A stretch of DNA of 64,000 nt from Protonemura montana (GCA_947568835.1 OX387610.1:1986501-2050500), one strand, 5' to 3'; positions 34,111-46,847 are shown, counted from the stretch's first letter. Notes: generated by a model not told the origin, from the letters alone. Program-made: numbers and translations.

Positions 34111-37100
34111 GTTTTTGGTGATGTGTAGAGAGTAATTCGTGATAATTGCTCGGTGAATTTGCGATGAGCTGCGTTTAAAACGCTAGACGTTGGGTAATTT
34201 TTAGCGTGTGGTTGTTTTTTTTTTGTTAGCTGCGAAATAGTTTTTAAGTTATGGTAACACTTTTTGGTGTGGATTTTGCTTTCAGAAATTAGGAATTTGG
34301 TTATAAATTAAATTTCATTTTTATTACAATATTTTTTCTTTGGGAAGCTAGCTTGTTATGTTGCGACGGTGAATTTGACTTTGCATAAAAAAATTGTAAC
34401 CCTTTAAGCTGGTTTGCCGCAACAGGATGAGACGAGATGTAATGTTCTGAGGTCAAGGGTTACAAATCGCAAGCCACAAGATCAATCTAATCTGTCTCAT
34501 GGATATCTTGATTTGCTTGTTTTTACTTTGAAATCGGCCACGCGTTTGACAGAACCAGGCTGCGCGTTCATCTTTCAAACAACTGTTGAATTCAGTTTAC
34601 AAAAACAAGCAAACAGCGGAAAACAAATACTAAAAACAAGTAGACGATCGATATTTTAAACAGAAAGTTGACAAGCGAAGAAGTCAACCGATCAGAAAAT
34701 AACAGTTTTGTTGTCATTTGTTTCGTTCAGTTTTTTTAACCGTCTTGATTTGAATCTAAAAAAAAAACGGAGCATAATTTTTAAATTTGACGTTTGAAGC
34801 TGATCGGCCAATCACAGACGTTGTTTCCAGATTTTCAGAAGTCGTTGCCATGGTGATAACAACTGTTTTGTAAATACGGTAAAATCGTTTCCTATTCTTT
34901 GTCTTAACTGTGTCTCTTTCAGCAAAGATAGCGTAGAGGTTTCACAGAGACGGTTGCTAGGCAAATAAAAAATTAACAGACAGCTGAAAAATCGGCGCTA
35001 ATGTACAGCATATTTAAAAAAAATAACCCACCGGTAACATTAATTGATCTGCCGTACACATCAGCGGTTCTTACAAAATGTCAAAAAACGTCAAAACCTT
35101 TTTTTTTTTTCATAACATTCGCTTTCTGTACTTTAGATTGTATTCACTTTATTCGCATCTCGAGAGAAACTCTTACAAAGTCTAAACAACAAATTCTAAT
35201 GGAACATTCCAGGCCATTATCCCTGTTGTTTATTCACATCCCGTTTGAAACATCTGGATTTGATCCTTCTTGGCAAACTAGTATGATATACACAAGGACC
35301 AACCGACCCTTTGTTTAAATTTCAACAACATGTACCTAGCCACAGGCCTAAGTGGACTTATCTCTAAAATTTCCTCAACGCAATTGTGGCCCATGTTACC
35401 TCCCTAGTTCGGAGGGCTGCCGTTCCTGTTGGTCCCGAAACACTATAGAATATTAACGCCGTGCGATTTCATGGCATGGTCGAAGTTGGCATAAATTCTT
35501 AACCGATTTAATCTGCAATAATTGCTTTGCCTACGGGGAATACCCAATTAATGAAAGATGATACGATTACACTTAAGACCAATCTTGTAATGGAGAACAT
35601 ATTAAGTGAAGTTGTTCTTTTTTGGCTAGGTCACAGCGAAACCGCGCAGGTATTTCGGTTTAAATGTTCGAACCTCGTCCCGTGTGCGTGTGTTTATAGA
35701 TATTTTTTTAATTAGTTTGCTCTGCTAGGCTGTAACCAATTTTCAAATCGAATTAACCTGTACTTGCCACTGGTAGTGCGACCGACAGAAATCACAAAAT
35801 GTGTACCTACTATACCAGCCGAAATCACGATCATATAGGTATATGAGAATACCGGAAACGGAAGTGTCCGCTGAAATCTGGACGCGACGAGTCAACCGAA
35901 ACCAACATGGCGGACAGTCGGACGGATGGGAAAATAAGAAATTTAAATTTAATTACAGACGACAGTTTGTCATGTTGAAGTTGAACTTGAATATTTTGAA
36001 GCTTGATATTATTTTGTTCGTTCTAATGCTAGTTTCGTGGCAACAAACCATTGATTAAGATGTGATTCAGCCAAATTTTACCCTTGTCATATGATTGTTA
36101 AACTTAGCAGTAGTTGCTATGGTGAATTTAACGCGTTGCCAACAATTTAGTTGAGTTATTTAATGATTAAACTGGCTTATTAACGTGTTAAATTTGATTT
36201 CTTTTTAGGTTTTGAGAGCCGTTGTGAATTTTTGGTTGATGCTTTTTTGTGAAGGTTTTTAAGTTCTAAAAAAGACTTGCCCCCGAAGTGACATCTTTAG
36301 GGTGAGACTTCAGCGTTGTAAAAGCGTTCAGGTGTTAGATTTTTTTAGTAACATATAAAAAGGTGCTTTAATATTATTACTGTAGCGGCAACGGCAAACG
36401 TTTGAACTGCAAGTACTGGAATTCCTGCTATCAAATGATATATTATTGTTGTAGCTGGAGATAAAACGAAATGTATTTCCTAGTTGATTGTGTTAGTGGT
36501 CATTTCATTAAATACCGTACAAGCTCTGAAATTAATTATGCATTAGGTTTTTTAACGAAAGAGATGATCAAATGTATTTTTCATTTTTGATTATGATGGA
36601 TTCAACATGAAAATTCCAGTAAAACCACTATGAAATTAAATTCAATATCATTTCCAGCGAGAAGCGAGATAATTTCAGTCTAAATTACCATCTGATATAT
36701 TATTTATTTCATTTATATGCGGAGAGCCCGTTTTCCTCACAGCTCTCGCGGGGGAAAGAAATTGGAATACTTCTCCCAAAAACGGTTTCGCGAAGCTGTT
36801 TCGTTGCCCGAAAATGCCGACGTTGAGAACGAGAATTCGACAACCAGTGAATTATTTATAGCATAGACGGCGTCACGTCGGTTCGAATCATATTCTGATT
36901 TCATAATGGAGTCATCTTTTGGGTACCATCGTGCAAATTGTGTAACCAGCATGCAAATCTGCAGGTACATTTACTTAGTTGAAGATGAGAAACACAAAGA
37001 TTAGTGACCCCAACTTGAATTCCTGTAATCATCGGAGATAAAGATAAAATCAATAAATTGATAGCAATATATTATTTGAATTTGCTTAGTGATGCAGCGC

Positions 37101-37889
37101 TGTGATTATTTCGACGCCAACGCCTACGAAACTTCGCCTCTTTAGATCCTTTTTCAGGACAAAGCAAATCCGTTACCTATACCAACAAAAATATTTAATT
37201 TAATCATTCCAAAATTACAAAACAATATATTGTGCAGCTGAACAATGCCTTAACATATCTTGTTTATTATAAAAAATGTAAAATCCTCAAATCTCCGTTA
37301 TTTATGTACGTATTAAACGGTTAAATACCAAATTTTGCCACAAAGTCACAAATTTTTGACATGGCTAGTGTAAAAATGTGCATGCTAGCATCACGGTTTG
37401 TACGATAATACCCGAAAAGTGCAGAAATGAAACGTGCTATTAAATAAACGGATCGAATTTGCCTTCCAGCTCGTGTTAGCATAACCGTTACGTGCCAGCT
37501 ATGTGCGATATTATTTGAATTTTCAAACACACAGAACTCAGCTCTGAATTTTGATATTCAAAACGAGTGCTAGGTTGATTAAAGATGCCATTGTCGATTC
37601 AATTGGTGTCAATTATGCATACAGACAAACACATACAGACAATGATCTGTTGGTTTAATTCAAATAATTAAATTCTCATATTAATGATGCGTTTGTTTCG
37701 GTGATTGTACGCGTTTGGCCGCGTTAAATCAGTTGTAAATTCAGGTTCGTTTGAATATGTGTCTGAATATTTGATCAATCTAATTTGACACGTCACGTTC
37801 AGATGTGTGCCAAAGTGTAAAATTAATAATGGGTACATTTAAAAAAATAACAAAACTATATATTCGCAATTTCTAAGTGTACGCCTTGC
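34111..37889. other. Long unique AT-rich intergenic stretch
   Basis: No gene or array is recognised. X-box-like and CCAAT motifs occur (GGCCAATCACAGACG near 34807, GTTGCCATGGTGATAAC near 34844, GGTTGCTAGGCAA near 34954, GTTGCTATGGTGA near 36113). ORFs up to 105 codons (35001–35318) have no family signature. A CpG-richer patch lies at about 36740–36880. Confidence 0.4.
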
Positions 37890-38066
37890 TGTATTATAGA
37901 ATGAAATCTTATTTAAATTGCAAACGCTTGCAATGCGCGGGGTATTTTATTATTAACATCATTATAACCGTCTCAAAAATTGATGCCCAAACGCGGATCC
38001 CAAATTGATCCCCGTTTGGGCATCAATTTTTGAGACGGTTATAGTGTTGTTAATAATAAAATATAT
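37890..38066. repeat. Inverted pair of tRNA-composite tails between an 11-bp direct repeat
   Basis: An inverted tail (ATTTTATTATTAACATCATT, ATAACCGTCTCAAAAATTGA, TGCCCAAACG) is followed by a short spacer and its reverse complement (CGTTTGGGCATCAATTTTTG…TTAATAATAAAAT). GTACGCCTTGC occurs on both outer sides (37878 and 38068), which looks like a target-site duplication. No tRNA-like head lies between the arms. Confidence 0.75.
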
Positions 38067-38334
38067 GTACGCCTTGCCGAGCATTCGTATTTTCGACCAT
38101 CAGATCTGAAAATGAAACACTTTAGCGCGATGATGGCAAGCAAAGAGAATGTCTGAAATAATGGCCGGCCGTACAAAGTGAGAAGACGTTTTTATAAAGC
38201 AAAGAAAATTCACAAAATGTGATGCTAACAACGAGCTTCGTATTTAATCTCGAGGATAAAGATGGGCTTTTACCAAATTGCGATGTCATGTGTGTTATTT
38301 GTCAAAAGTCAGGTGCTAAAGATGCGTTTTATTT

Positions 38335-39285
38335 ATGTGAAATCTTATTTAAATTGCAAAATAGTTATAATAATGTTCACAATAAATATCATGAATTAAT
38401 TAATTCATAATTAATTCATGTGATAGAGTTCATAATAATAAAATACTTCGCGCATTGCAAGCGTTTGTAATTTAAATAAAATTTCATAAAAATAAAACGC
38501 ATCCAACGTCAAATTGGAGTTACTCGAGATTGACAGGTTGTGACGTGATATAGCGTCACTAGAATCAGAGTGACTGTGAGTATTCACAGCCTCGTGGTTC
38601 TTCTTCTTGGAGATCCGTCATTCTCATCAAATACACTAAAATCGTCTCAAAAAGCCAGTGTCCAAGTAGCTCAATTGGTTAGAGCAACACCCGCGACAGG
38701 TGGAGATCGGGGTCCAAGTAGTTCAATTGGTTGGAGCAACACCCGCGACAGGTGGAGATCGGGGTCCAAGTAGCTCAATTGGTTAGAGCAACACCCGCGA
38801 CAGGTGGAGATCGGGGTCCAAGTAGCTCAATTGGTTAGAGCAACACCCGCGACAGGTGGAGATCGGAATCCAAGTAGCTCAATTGGTTGGAGCAACACCC
38901 GCGACAGGTGGAGATCGGGGTCCAAGTAGCTCAATTGGTTAAAGCAACACCCGCGACAGGTGGAGATCGGGGTCCAAGTAGCTCAATTGGTTAGAGCAAC
39001 ACCCGCGATAGGTGGAGATCGGGGTCCAAGTAGCTCAATTGGTTAGAGCAACACCCGCGACAGGTGGAGATCGGGGTCCAAGTAGCTCAATGGTTCAGAG
39101 CAACACCCGCGACAGGTGGAGATCGGGGTCCAAGTAGCTCAATGGTTCAGAGCAACACCCGCGACAGGTGGAGATCGGGGTACAATTCCACGTTTGGCCA
39201 TCAATTTTTGAGACGGTTCTAGTGTTGTTAATAATAAAATACCCCGCGCATTGCAAGCGTTTGCAATTTAAAGATGATTTCATCT
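38335..39285 (+). repeat. tRNA-derived composite with ten tandem tRNA-like heads
   Basis: Tail (about 38425–38500, GCATTGCAAGCGTTTGTAAT), leader with hairpins at 38540–38559 and 38574–38589, then ten 52-bp heads at 38662–39181 (each CCAAGTAGCTCAATTGG…ACAGGTGGAGATCGGGGT with few substitutions), then a second tail to about 39275. Each head keeps an A box, but only the last is joined to a B-box-like position (GGGGTACAATTCC, degraded). A fragment of inverted tail precedes it at 38335–38400. Confidence 0.9.
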
Positions 39286-39847
39286 GTGAGCTTATATTTG
39301 ATCAGTTTCCCTTGAAGACCACGTTTATAAGGAATGTAATAAAGTTACATTGTCTAGCCAGACTTGCTCTCAGACTTCGTAAGAAGGTAGATTCTCTGGA
39401 GTATTCCTGGATTTATAATACGCCGAGAGCTAAGATAGGTTCTCCAGAGATCTTGTTAATCTTCTTCCCCTCCAGACTCCACGTGATCCTTAAGGAGCGT
39501 GATTCCTGTGCATTTTATAACACCAACGCTCGTGCCGGAGTGAAGGTAACACGTGGCTTGACTGTTCAAAATTTAAAGCCCACTTAAAAATGGAAATGCA
39601 AGTGAACTATGCAAGCAATTTCCACCTAATTATTATAGAAGCTGGGAAAGTGCTTTGCACATTATAATGTTATTAGAAATATGTAATATCTTCTTGAAAC
39701 TTGATACCGGAACCGTTATTTTTAACAATTGCAATTAAAAATTCAATTATATTTTCATCCAAAGATTGTAAACTAACAAAGAAAAGGTAAATTCCATAAA
39801 AACTTAACTACACATCAAAAAATATTATCATATTGGTTCGTTGAGTA
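39286..39847. other. Intergenic, open frame of doubtful value
   Basis: A plus-strand ORF (39168–39587, 139 codons) starts inside the composite tail. Its second half includes SCAFYNTNARAGVKVTRGL but no recognised motif. It could be a decayed transposon coding fragment; nothing firmer can be said. Confidence 0.3.
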
Positions 39848-40205
39848 ATAGCCGATTTCGTGAACGCCGTTTAAATCTTGCGTTTAAGGGAGGTTTTAGG
39901 TCAAAATTGATTTTCTCCGTTAAGCCGGCATTTTAAAAGATTTCAAAATTAATGTTTAGATAAATACACAAAAAAGATGTAAATTTAAATCTGAATTTGT
40001 TGATGATTCAGGAAGACTTTGTCCTGTCACATAAAAGAAATTTAATTTAGCAGCCGTCACTATTTTCTCTCTGTTCAAATCAGTGTTTAATATTTGAACC
40101 TGGAAGGATGGGGTCTAACTTTTAAACTGTCATTTGGAGGTCAAAGTAAGAAGTCACATTGATATTTTGTCTGTATTTCCAAGTCACCAAATATTCCGTT
40201 TCGAA
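39848..40205 (+). repeat. Dispersed repeat, copy 2 of 2
   Basis: Near-identical to 17905–18277 over its right 245 bp (GATGATTCAGGAAGACTTTG through ACCAAATATTCCGTTTCG). The left parts are diverged, so homology is strongest inside. High identity between copies about 22 kb apart suggests a recent event or gene conversion. Confidence 0.75.
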
Positions 40206-40411
40206 GCAAACACATTGTTAAAAACTATTTTATTCTTGTTCTCCGTGTGTTGTCATAGTTTCTTGGTTTGCAATTATTAAAATATCATTGTTTTAAAGCA
40301 AATTACTGCGCCGGTTAAAATCACTCATAAACGGCGTTTAATAGCGTTTTAAACGGCGTTTTTTTTTAAATCGGCCGTTGGGTCTGGTTTTTACCAAAAT
40401 CTCGCCTCTTA

Positions 40412-40976
40412 GTTGAAGTTTTTGTTGAAACTGTTGCCATGACGACTTCCAATCACATGCAGTGAAATTCAGATGTTTCTGTGAGCTAGAGATCCAACTT
40501 ATAGTTGAACATTTTGTTGAAACTGTTGCCATGACGACTTCCAATCACATGCAGTGAAATTCAGATGTTTCTATGAGCTAGAGATCCAACTTATAGTTCA
40601 ACATTTTGTTGAAACTGTTGCCATGACGACTTCCAATCACATGCAGTGAAATTCAGATGTTTCTGTGAGCTAGAGATCCAACTTATAGTTGAACATTTTG
40701 TTGAAACTGTTGCCATGACGACTTCCAATCACATGCAGTGAAATTCAGATGTTTCTGTGAGCTAGAGATCCAACTTATAGTTGAACATTTTGTTGAAACT
40801 GTTGCCATGACGACTTCCAATCACATGCAGTGAAATTCAGATGTTTCTGTGAGCTAGAGATCCAACTTATAGTTGAACATTTTGTTGAAACTGTTGCCAT
40901 GACGACTTCCAATCACATGCAGTGAAATTTAGATGTTTCTGTGAGCTAGAGATCCAACTTATAGTTCAACATTTTG
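40412..40976 (+). repeat. 92-bp tandem repeat, about six copies, with X-box-like and CCAAT motifs
   Basis: The unit TTGAAACTGTTGCCATGACG, ACTTCCAATCACATGCAGTG, AAATTCAGATGTTTCTGTGA, GCTAGAGATCCAACTTATAG, TTGAACATTTTG repeats almost without change. GTTGCCATGACGAC resembles an RFX X-box half and CCAATCA a CCAAT box, so each unit could carry both. Confidence 0.9.
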
Positions 40977-41792
40977 GTAAAACCCGAGCTAAGAAACGTC
41001 AATTTTTCGGAGTCATTTTATGCAGAACATATCAATTGAGTTGCGTGAGTTATTGACATTGATAGTTACCTAGAGAAGGTAATTGTTTATATTTTTGTAG
41101 TTCTTTTGTTATCGGAGAAAAGTTGCAATACCCTTGATGTAAGAGGAAAAAGTTACAAAACGTTGACATTTGCACTTAGCATTCATTAATCATTTGTTTA
41201 TTTTTAAAACTATTACTAATTGGTTAATTACAGTAGACTTGATTGTAAATAATCATCATAATTATTATAAAATTAAATTTTTCTGTGTTCGTACCTCGAC
41301 GATAACAAGGTTATAATAAAAAAGTATTTCCTTTTCGTTTATCGCCTTGCAACTAATCAAGGCAGAGTTGTGAATTCCACAGCAATTAATTACCTGCAGG
41401 CTAAAAAATAAAGGCAAGCATCTACGCATGCCCGCCATTCTACGCTCTATGAAAAGGATGCTTCATCTTAGATTATATTTTCCTCTCCTCTGGCCATTAT
41501 GTTTCTCTGGCTCGTGAGTTGCCAGCCCTGAGTAATGAAGGATCAGTAATAAGGAGTTATTGCTCTGCTGGCCAACTTTTCTGCTCCACCTGACGAAGAA
41601 TTTATCAGCACGGCGGTATTTTTCCCCCGCAAGTGGAAAGCAACAGAAAAACAAACAAGTGTTTGGTTCTCCCAAATATAAAACCACATAGAAAACAATT
41701 TAATTTCAATGAGGAAATTCACAATATTTGTTTTTCTTTTCTTTCTTCTCGGCGATTGTTGAAAACATATGATCTCATTATTATTATTATTT
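40977..41792. other. Intergenic, AT-rich
   Basis: No coding or repeat feature is recognised. Minus ORFs at 41463–41830 (74 and 95 codons) have no motif and partly overlap the next SINE. Confidence 0.35.
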
Positions 41793-42676
41793 GTGGTGTT
41801 TAACGACGCACTGTTATGACATCTGGCCATGGGGGACTGGTCTAATAGCGTCGGTGAATGAGTGGATGATGATGATGATGATGAGGAACCTAACCTAGTC
41901 TAGAGAGGAGGAGAGGAAACCCGGTGCCGGCACGTAGCCTACTCCTGTCGAAGACCAAGGGGACCACCAGCTTAACGTCCCTTCCGAAGGACAGTACAAC
42001 GCGAACAACAGGATTTCTCCACGAATCCATGCTGTCGAGAGGTTGATAAGCAAGGCGAGTGAAGTTGCTGTACTAAATTTCATCCCTCCAACCTCTCTCC
42101 CGAACAGAACTGGTCATGTGTATGATGGTCACCCATCCAATATCTGACACAGCGCAGTGTTGCTTAACTTTCATCCCTCCAACCTCTCTCCCAAACAGAG
42201 CTGGTCATGTGTATGATGGTCACCCATCCAATACCTGACCCAGTGCAGTGTTGCTTAACTTTCATCCCTCCAACCTCTCTCCCGAACAGAACTGGTCATG
42301 TGTATGATGGTCACCCATCCAATACCTGACCCAGCGCAGTGTTGCTTAACTTTCATCCCTCCAACCTCTCTCCCGAACAGAACTGGTCATGTGTATGATG
42401 GTCACCCATCCAATACCTGACCCAGTGCAGTGTTGCTTAACTTTCATCCCTCCAACCTCTCTCCCGAATAGAACTGGTCTTGTGTATGATGATCACACAT
42501 CCAATACCTGACCCAGCGCAGTGTTGCTTAACTTTCATCCCTCCAACCTCTCTCCCGAACAGAACTGGTCATGTGTATGATGGTCATCCATCCAATACCT
42601 GACCCAGCGCAGTGTCGCTTAACATCGGTGATCTCACGAGGACCGGTGTTTCCAACACGCTAAACCGTTCGGTCAC
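41793..42676 (-). repeat. 5S-derived SINE, full length with six promoter units
   Basis: Complete tail (GTGTTTAACGACGCACTGTT), (GAT)n, body, one 36-bp segment, six 91-bp units at about 42078–42610 and the 5S start. Most units are over 95% alike by eye, so the array is recent or homogenised. Confidence 0.9.
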
Positions 42677-42923
42677 ATGATCGTAAAAACGTTTGCGTGG
42701 AGTTAAGTTTAAAAATAATTTAGCGGCTTGAATATGTTTTGCTTGCACGGAATTTCAATAAGGATTATTGTAAAGTTCAGACATAGTTGAGTTTAAAATT
42801 TGATGACACGTTTTGCCAATAATTTCAACTGCTAACGGTAGTGGTATAAGCAATAATAATAATAATAATAAAAGGCCTAAATCGTAGAACGCGCCAAATC
42901 AACAATAGGCAATTAACCTTATA

Positions 42924-43993
42924 CTAGCAGAACCCGATGCCTAACGGCACCTTAAGATATTGAGGGAGTGGGCATTTTTGTTTAAATGGGACCATAACCA
43001 ACAGTACCCCCATTTATTTTATTTGAAATTTGCCGCTTATTTCACTCGGGGTCACTGCATTGTGGAAACTCTGTGAATTCCAAAGTGACCCCGATGACAA
43101 TTTCGAAAACAAACGACGTTGGCTGTCAAAAGATTTCCGTGCATGATTTCTTGAAATATTTTCTTAGAAAGTAAAAGTTGTGAAATACCTTTTACATCTC
43201 CACCAGATCTTACTAAAAAGATGTTTAATGAACGGATACGCACTTTAAATTGACAAAATGTAAGTTTCTTCGGTAATTAAGTTGTTTGACATCTGTCAAA
43301 ATCTTTCCTTGCCAGCCAGTTTTAAATAAAATTCATGACGAAAATCCCATCAAATCACCGTATAAATGTCGCGTTGGGTCGTGCTCTGAAGTCATGTAAG
43401 ATTTAAAATTATTCCCAGCAATGTTTGACTGGTTTCTAAAAAGTATTTGATGTTCTAATCCTTTTTGACGTTTAAATATCCTGAATTCACTGCCGCAAAG
43501 ATAAGTTCAAGAATTCGTTCACCCTGCAGTGGTAAAAAAACCAAACAAATGAATGCATCTGTCAAACTTTTTTGCGAAATTATTTCTATTTCACGTAAAA
43601 CGAACGTAAATAACAGCCGTTTGGCTCAATTTCTTCAATAACTTTCATAGGCATGCATGAACAGTATTACCGAGCTGCTGCGGGTGAGTAAAAGGCAAGT
43701 TTTGAATCAAATAAAAATCGAACTGTGAGACATGGCTCCAATTTTCCTAGGCAAGAAATTTTAAACATAATTATCAATATTTCACCAAAAAAACGCTTTC
43801 AAATCACCCTTAAAGTGTCACAATAGGATAGAGATTTGAATTTTGAACAATTATAACCCAATTGCACACGTTTTTAACCAAATTTCGCAATTTAAATCAA
43901 CATGTACAGAAAAATGTTACCCCAGCTGGTCGGTCGCCAGATACAAACTAAAAAGTTGAACATCGCTAAAATAAGGCTTTTATATAAGGTTAA
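42924..43993 (+). repeat. ~1-kb repeat unit U1 (long form)
   Basis: It begins CTAGCAGAACCCGATGCCTA and ends TTTTATATAAGGTTAA. The unit includes GGGTCACTGCATTGTGGAAA and GACATGGCTCCAATTTTCCT. A short AATAAT microsatellite precedes it at about 42855. Confidence 0.88.
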
Positions 43994-46847
43994 CTAGCAG
44001 AACCCGATGCCTAACGGCACCTTAAGATTTTGAGGGAGTGGGCATTTTGATTTATATTTTACTTGACTTGAAGCATATTTTAAAAAGTTTTCGAAATTTG
44101 TCAGATGCCGTTCCAAAAGTTTTAAATAGGGCCACAACCTAAAGTGCCAAACAACACCTAACAATATTGTTAAATACCATACAATTCCATAAAATACCAT
44201 AGAATACCATAGAACTCCATAGAATACCATAGAATACCATATAACTCAATAGAATTTCATAGAATATCATAGAACTCCAAAGAATACCATAGAATACCAA
44301 ACAATATCATAGAATACCAAAGAACTCCATAGAATACCATAGAATACCATAGAATACCATAGAATACCATAGAATACTAAATAATATCATCGACTACCAT
44401 AGAACTCCATAGAATACCAAAGAATACCAAACAAAATCATAGAATACCAAAGAACTCCAAAGAATACCATAGAACTCCATAGAATACCATACAATATCAT
44501 AGAATACAAAAAAAATATCATAGAATACCCTAGAACTCACTAGAATATCATAAAATACCGAACAATGTCATAGAATACCATAGAATACCATAGAATACCA
44601 TATAATATCATAGAATACCAAAAAATATAATAGAGTACCATAGAACTCAATAGAATACCATAGAATACCATAGAATACCAAACAATATCATAGAATACCA
44701 TAGATCACCAAACAATACCATAGAATACCATAAAATACCAAACAATATCATAGAATACCATAGAACTCAATAGAATATCATAAAATACCAAACAATGCCA
44801 TAGAATACCATAGAATACCATAGAATACCATAGAATACCATAGAATACCATACAATACCATACATTACCATACAATATCATAGAATACCAAAAAATATAA
44901 TAGAGTACCATAGAACTCCATAGAATACCATAGTACACGATAGAATACCATAGAATACCATAGAATACCATAGAATATCAAACAATATCATAGAATACCA
45001 TAGAATACCATAGAATACAATAGAACTCCATAGAATACCATAGAATACCATAGAATACCATAGAATACCATACAATATCATAGAATACCAAAAAATATCA
45101 TAGAATACCATAGAACTCCATAGAATACCATAGAATACCATGGAACTCCATAGAATACCATAGAATACCATACAATATCATAGAATACCAAACAATATCA
45201 TAGAATACCATAGAACTCCATAGAATACCATAGAATACCATAGAATACCATAGAATACCATAGAATACCATAGAATACCATAAAATACCATAGAATACCA
45301 TAGAATACCAAACTATATCATAGAATACCATAGAACTCCATAGAATACCATAGAATACCTTGGAATACCATAGTTTACCATAGAATACCATAGAATACTA
45401 TAGAATACCATAGAATACCATAGAATACCATAGAATATCATAGAATACCATAGAATACCATAGAATACCATAGAACTCCATAGAATACCATAGAATACCA
45501 TAGAATAACATAGACTACCATGTAACACCATAAAGTACTATACAATATTAAACACTTCCATAGAAAACCGTATTAAACTTAGATTGCTTATTTGGATTAG
45601 ATTTGATAAAACTGCACTCCGTCATTAATGACGTTTTGAATTTAAATACCTGTTGAATAATCACGGCATCCTCGAAAATAAAATAAGTATCCACGGCGTC
45701 CTGATTCGATGAAAGATATCTGTCAAATGTTTATCTTTGATCTGTCAATGTCACTTTAAATCTAGTTTTGGCAAAATTATCAATAAAAAACTAATCAAGT
45801 GTGTTTTGTTTGTTTAAAAACCCTATTTAATGTGTAAAAGACCTGCAAAGAAAGTTAGGATTGTTATTGATTTACATATTTGTCACAAATATCATTGATG
45901 GCTTGGAATCAACTGTGTGATCTTGTCTAGGCTGGGGATGGAGAAAAATCGTCGTATTTTAAGAAATTTCTTGTCTTTCGTATACTATTTACAATAAATA
46001 TCTTTAAATATGTTTACAAAAGATTCCAATAGTTGTGTTAATAGATTGTTTAACTTTCCAAACCTTTTTGACGTGTAAATAACCTCCACAAGAATGCCAC
46101 GGGCTTGTCAAGTGGCTATTTTTCATCTTGCTAGCCAAGACACCAACAATATTTTTGATACTTTACTATAATAATGCTCTTTAAAATCACCGTGAAAAAG
46201 ACGTAGTTGGATTAAATCCTGAATAAAGAACCAAAATAAGCCAATTTCACACGTTTTTCCTTCAGTTCTAGAGATTTTGAAAAGAATTTGACATTGACGT
46301 TGACATTGACATTGACGTTTGAATATCCTGAATGCACTGCCGCAAAGATAAGTTTAAGAATTCGTTCACCCTGCAGTGGTCAAAAAACCAAACAAATGAA
46401 TGCATCTGTCAAACTTTTTGCAAAATTATTTCTATTTCACTTAAAACGAACGTAAATAACAGCGTTTGTGCTCAATTTCTTCAATAACTTTCATAGGCAT
46501 GCATAAACAGTATTACCAAACTGCTGCGGGTGAGTAAAAGGCAAGTTTTGAATGAAATAAAAATCGAACTGTGAGACATGGCTCCAATTTTCCTAGGCAG
46601 GAAATTTCAAACACAATTATCAATATTTCACCAAAAAAACGCTTTCAAATCACCCTCAAAGTGTCACAATAGGATAGAGATTTTAATTTTGAACAATTAT
46701 AACCCAATTGCACACGTTTTTAACCAAATTTCGCAATTTAAATCAACATGTACAGAAAAATGTTACCCCAGCTGGTCAGCTGGTCAGCTGGTCAGATACA
46801 AACTAAAAAGTTGAACATCGCAATTTAAGGCTTTTATATTAACCTTA
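43994..46847 (+). repeat. ~1-kb repeat unit U2, split by foreign and simple sequence
   Basis: It starts with the same CTAGCAGAACCCGATGCCTA, loses homology after about 44160, where a 10-bp array occupies about 1.4 kb, and regains it from about 46130 (GCTAGCCAAGACACCAACAA) to its end at 46847. The interval 45560–46130 is unique AT-rich DNA. Confidence 0.8.
44165..45560 (-). repeat. 10-bp tandem array (CCATAGAATA), about 1.4 kb
   Basis: Decamers CCATAGAATA with variants (CCATAGAACT, CCAAACAATA, TCATAGAATA) run for about 140 copies and stay in 10-bp register for most of the length. The minus-strand ORFs it creates (MVFYGILWYSMVFYG type) are by-products. Confidence 0.93.

Noticed and set aside
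38662-39181. Cluster of tRNA genes
   Set aside because: Each unit lacks the 3' T-arm completion and acceptor end, and the units are joined head to tail at 52 bp. These are reiterated SINE-type heads, not functional tRNA genes.
44705-45531. Hydrophobic tyrosine/phenylalanine-rich ORFs
   Set aside because: Created by the 10-bp CCATAGAATA array on the opposite strand. They overlap and restart at random.
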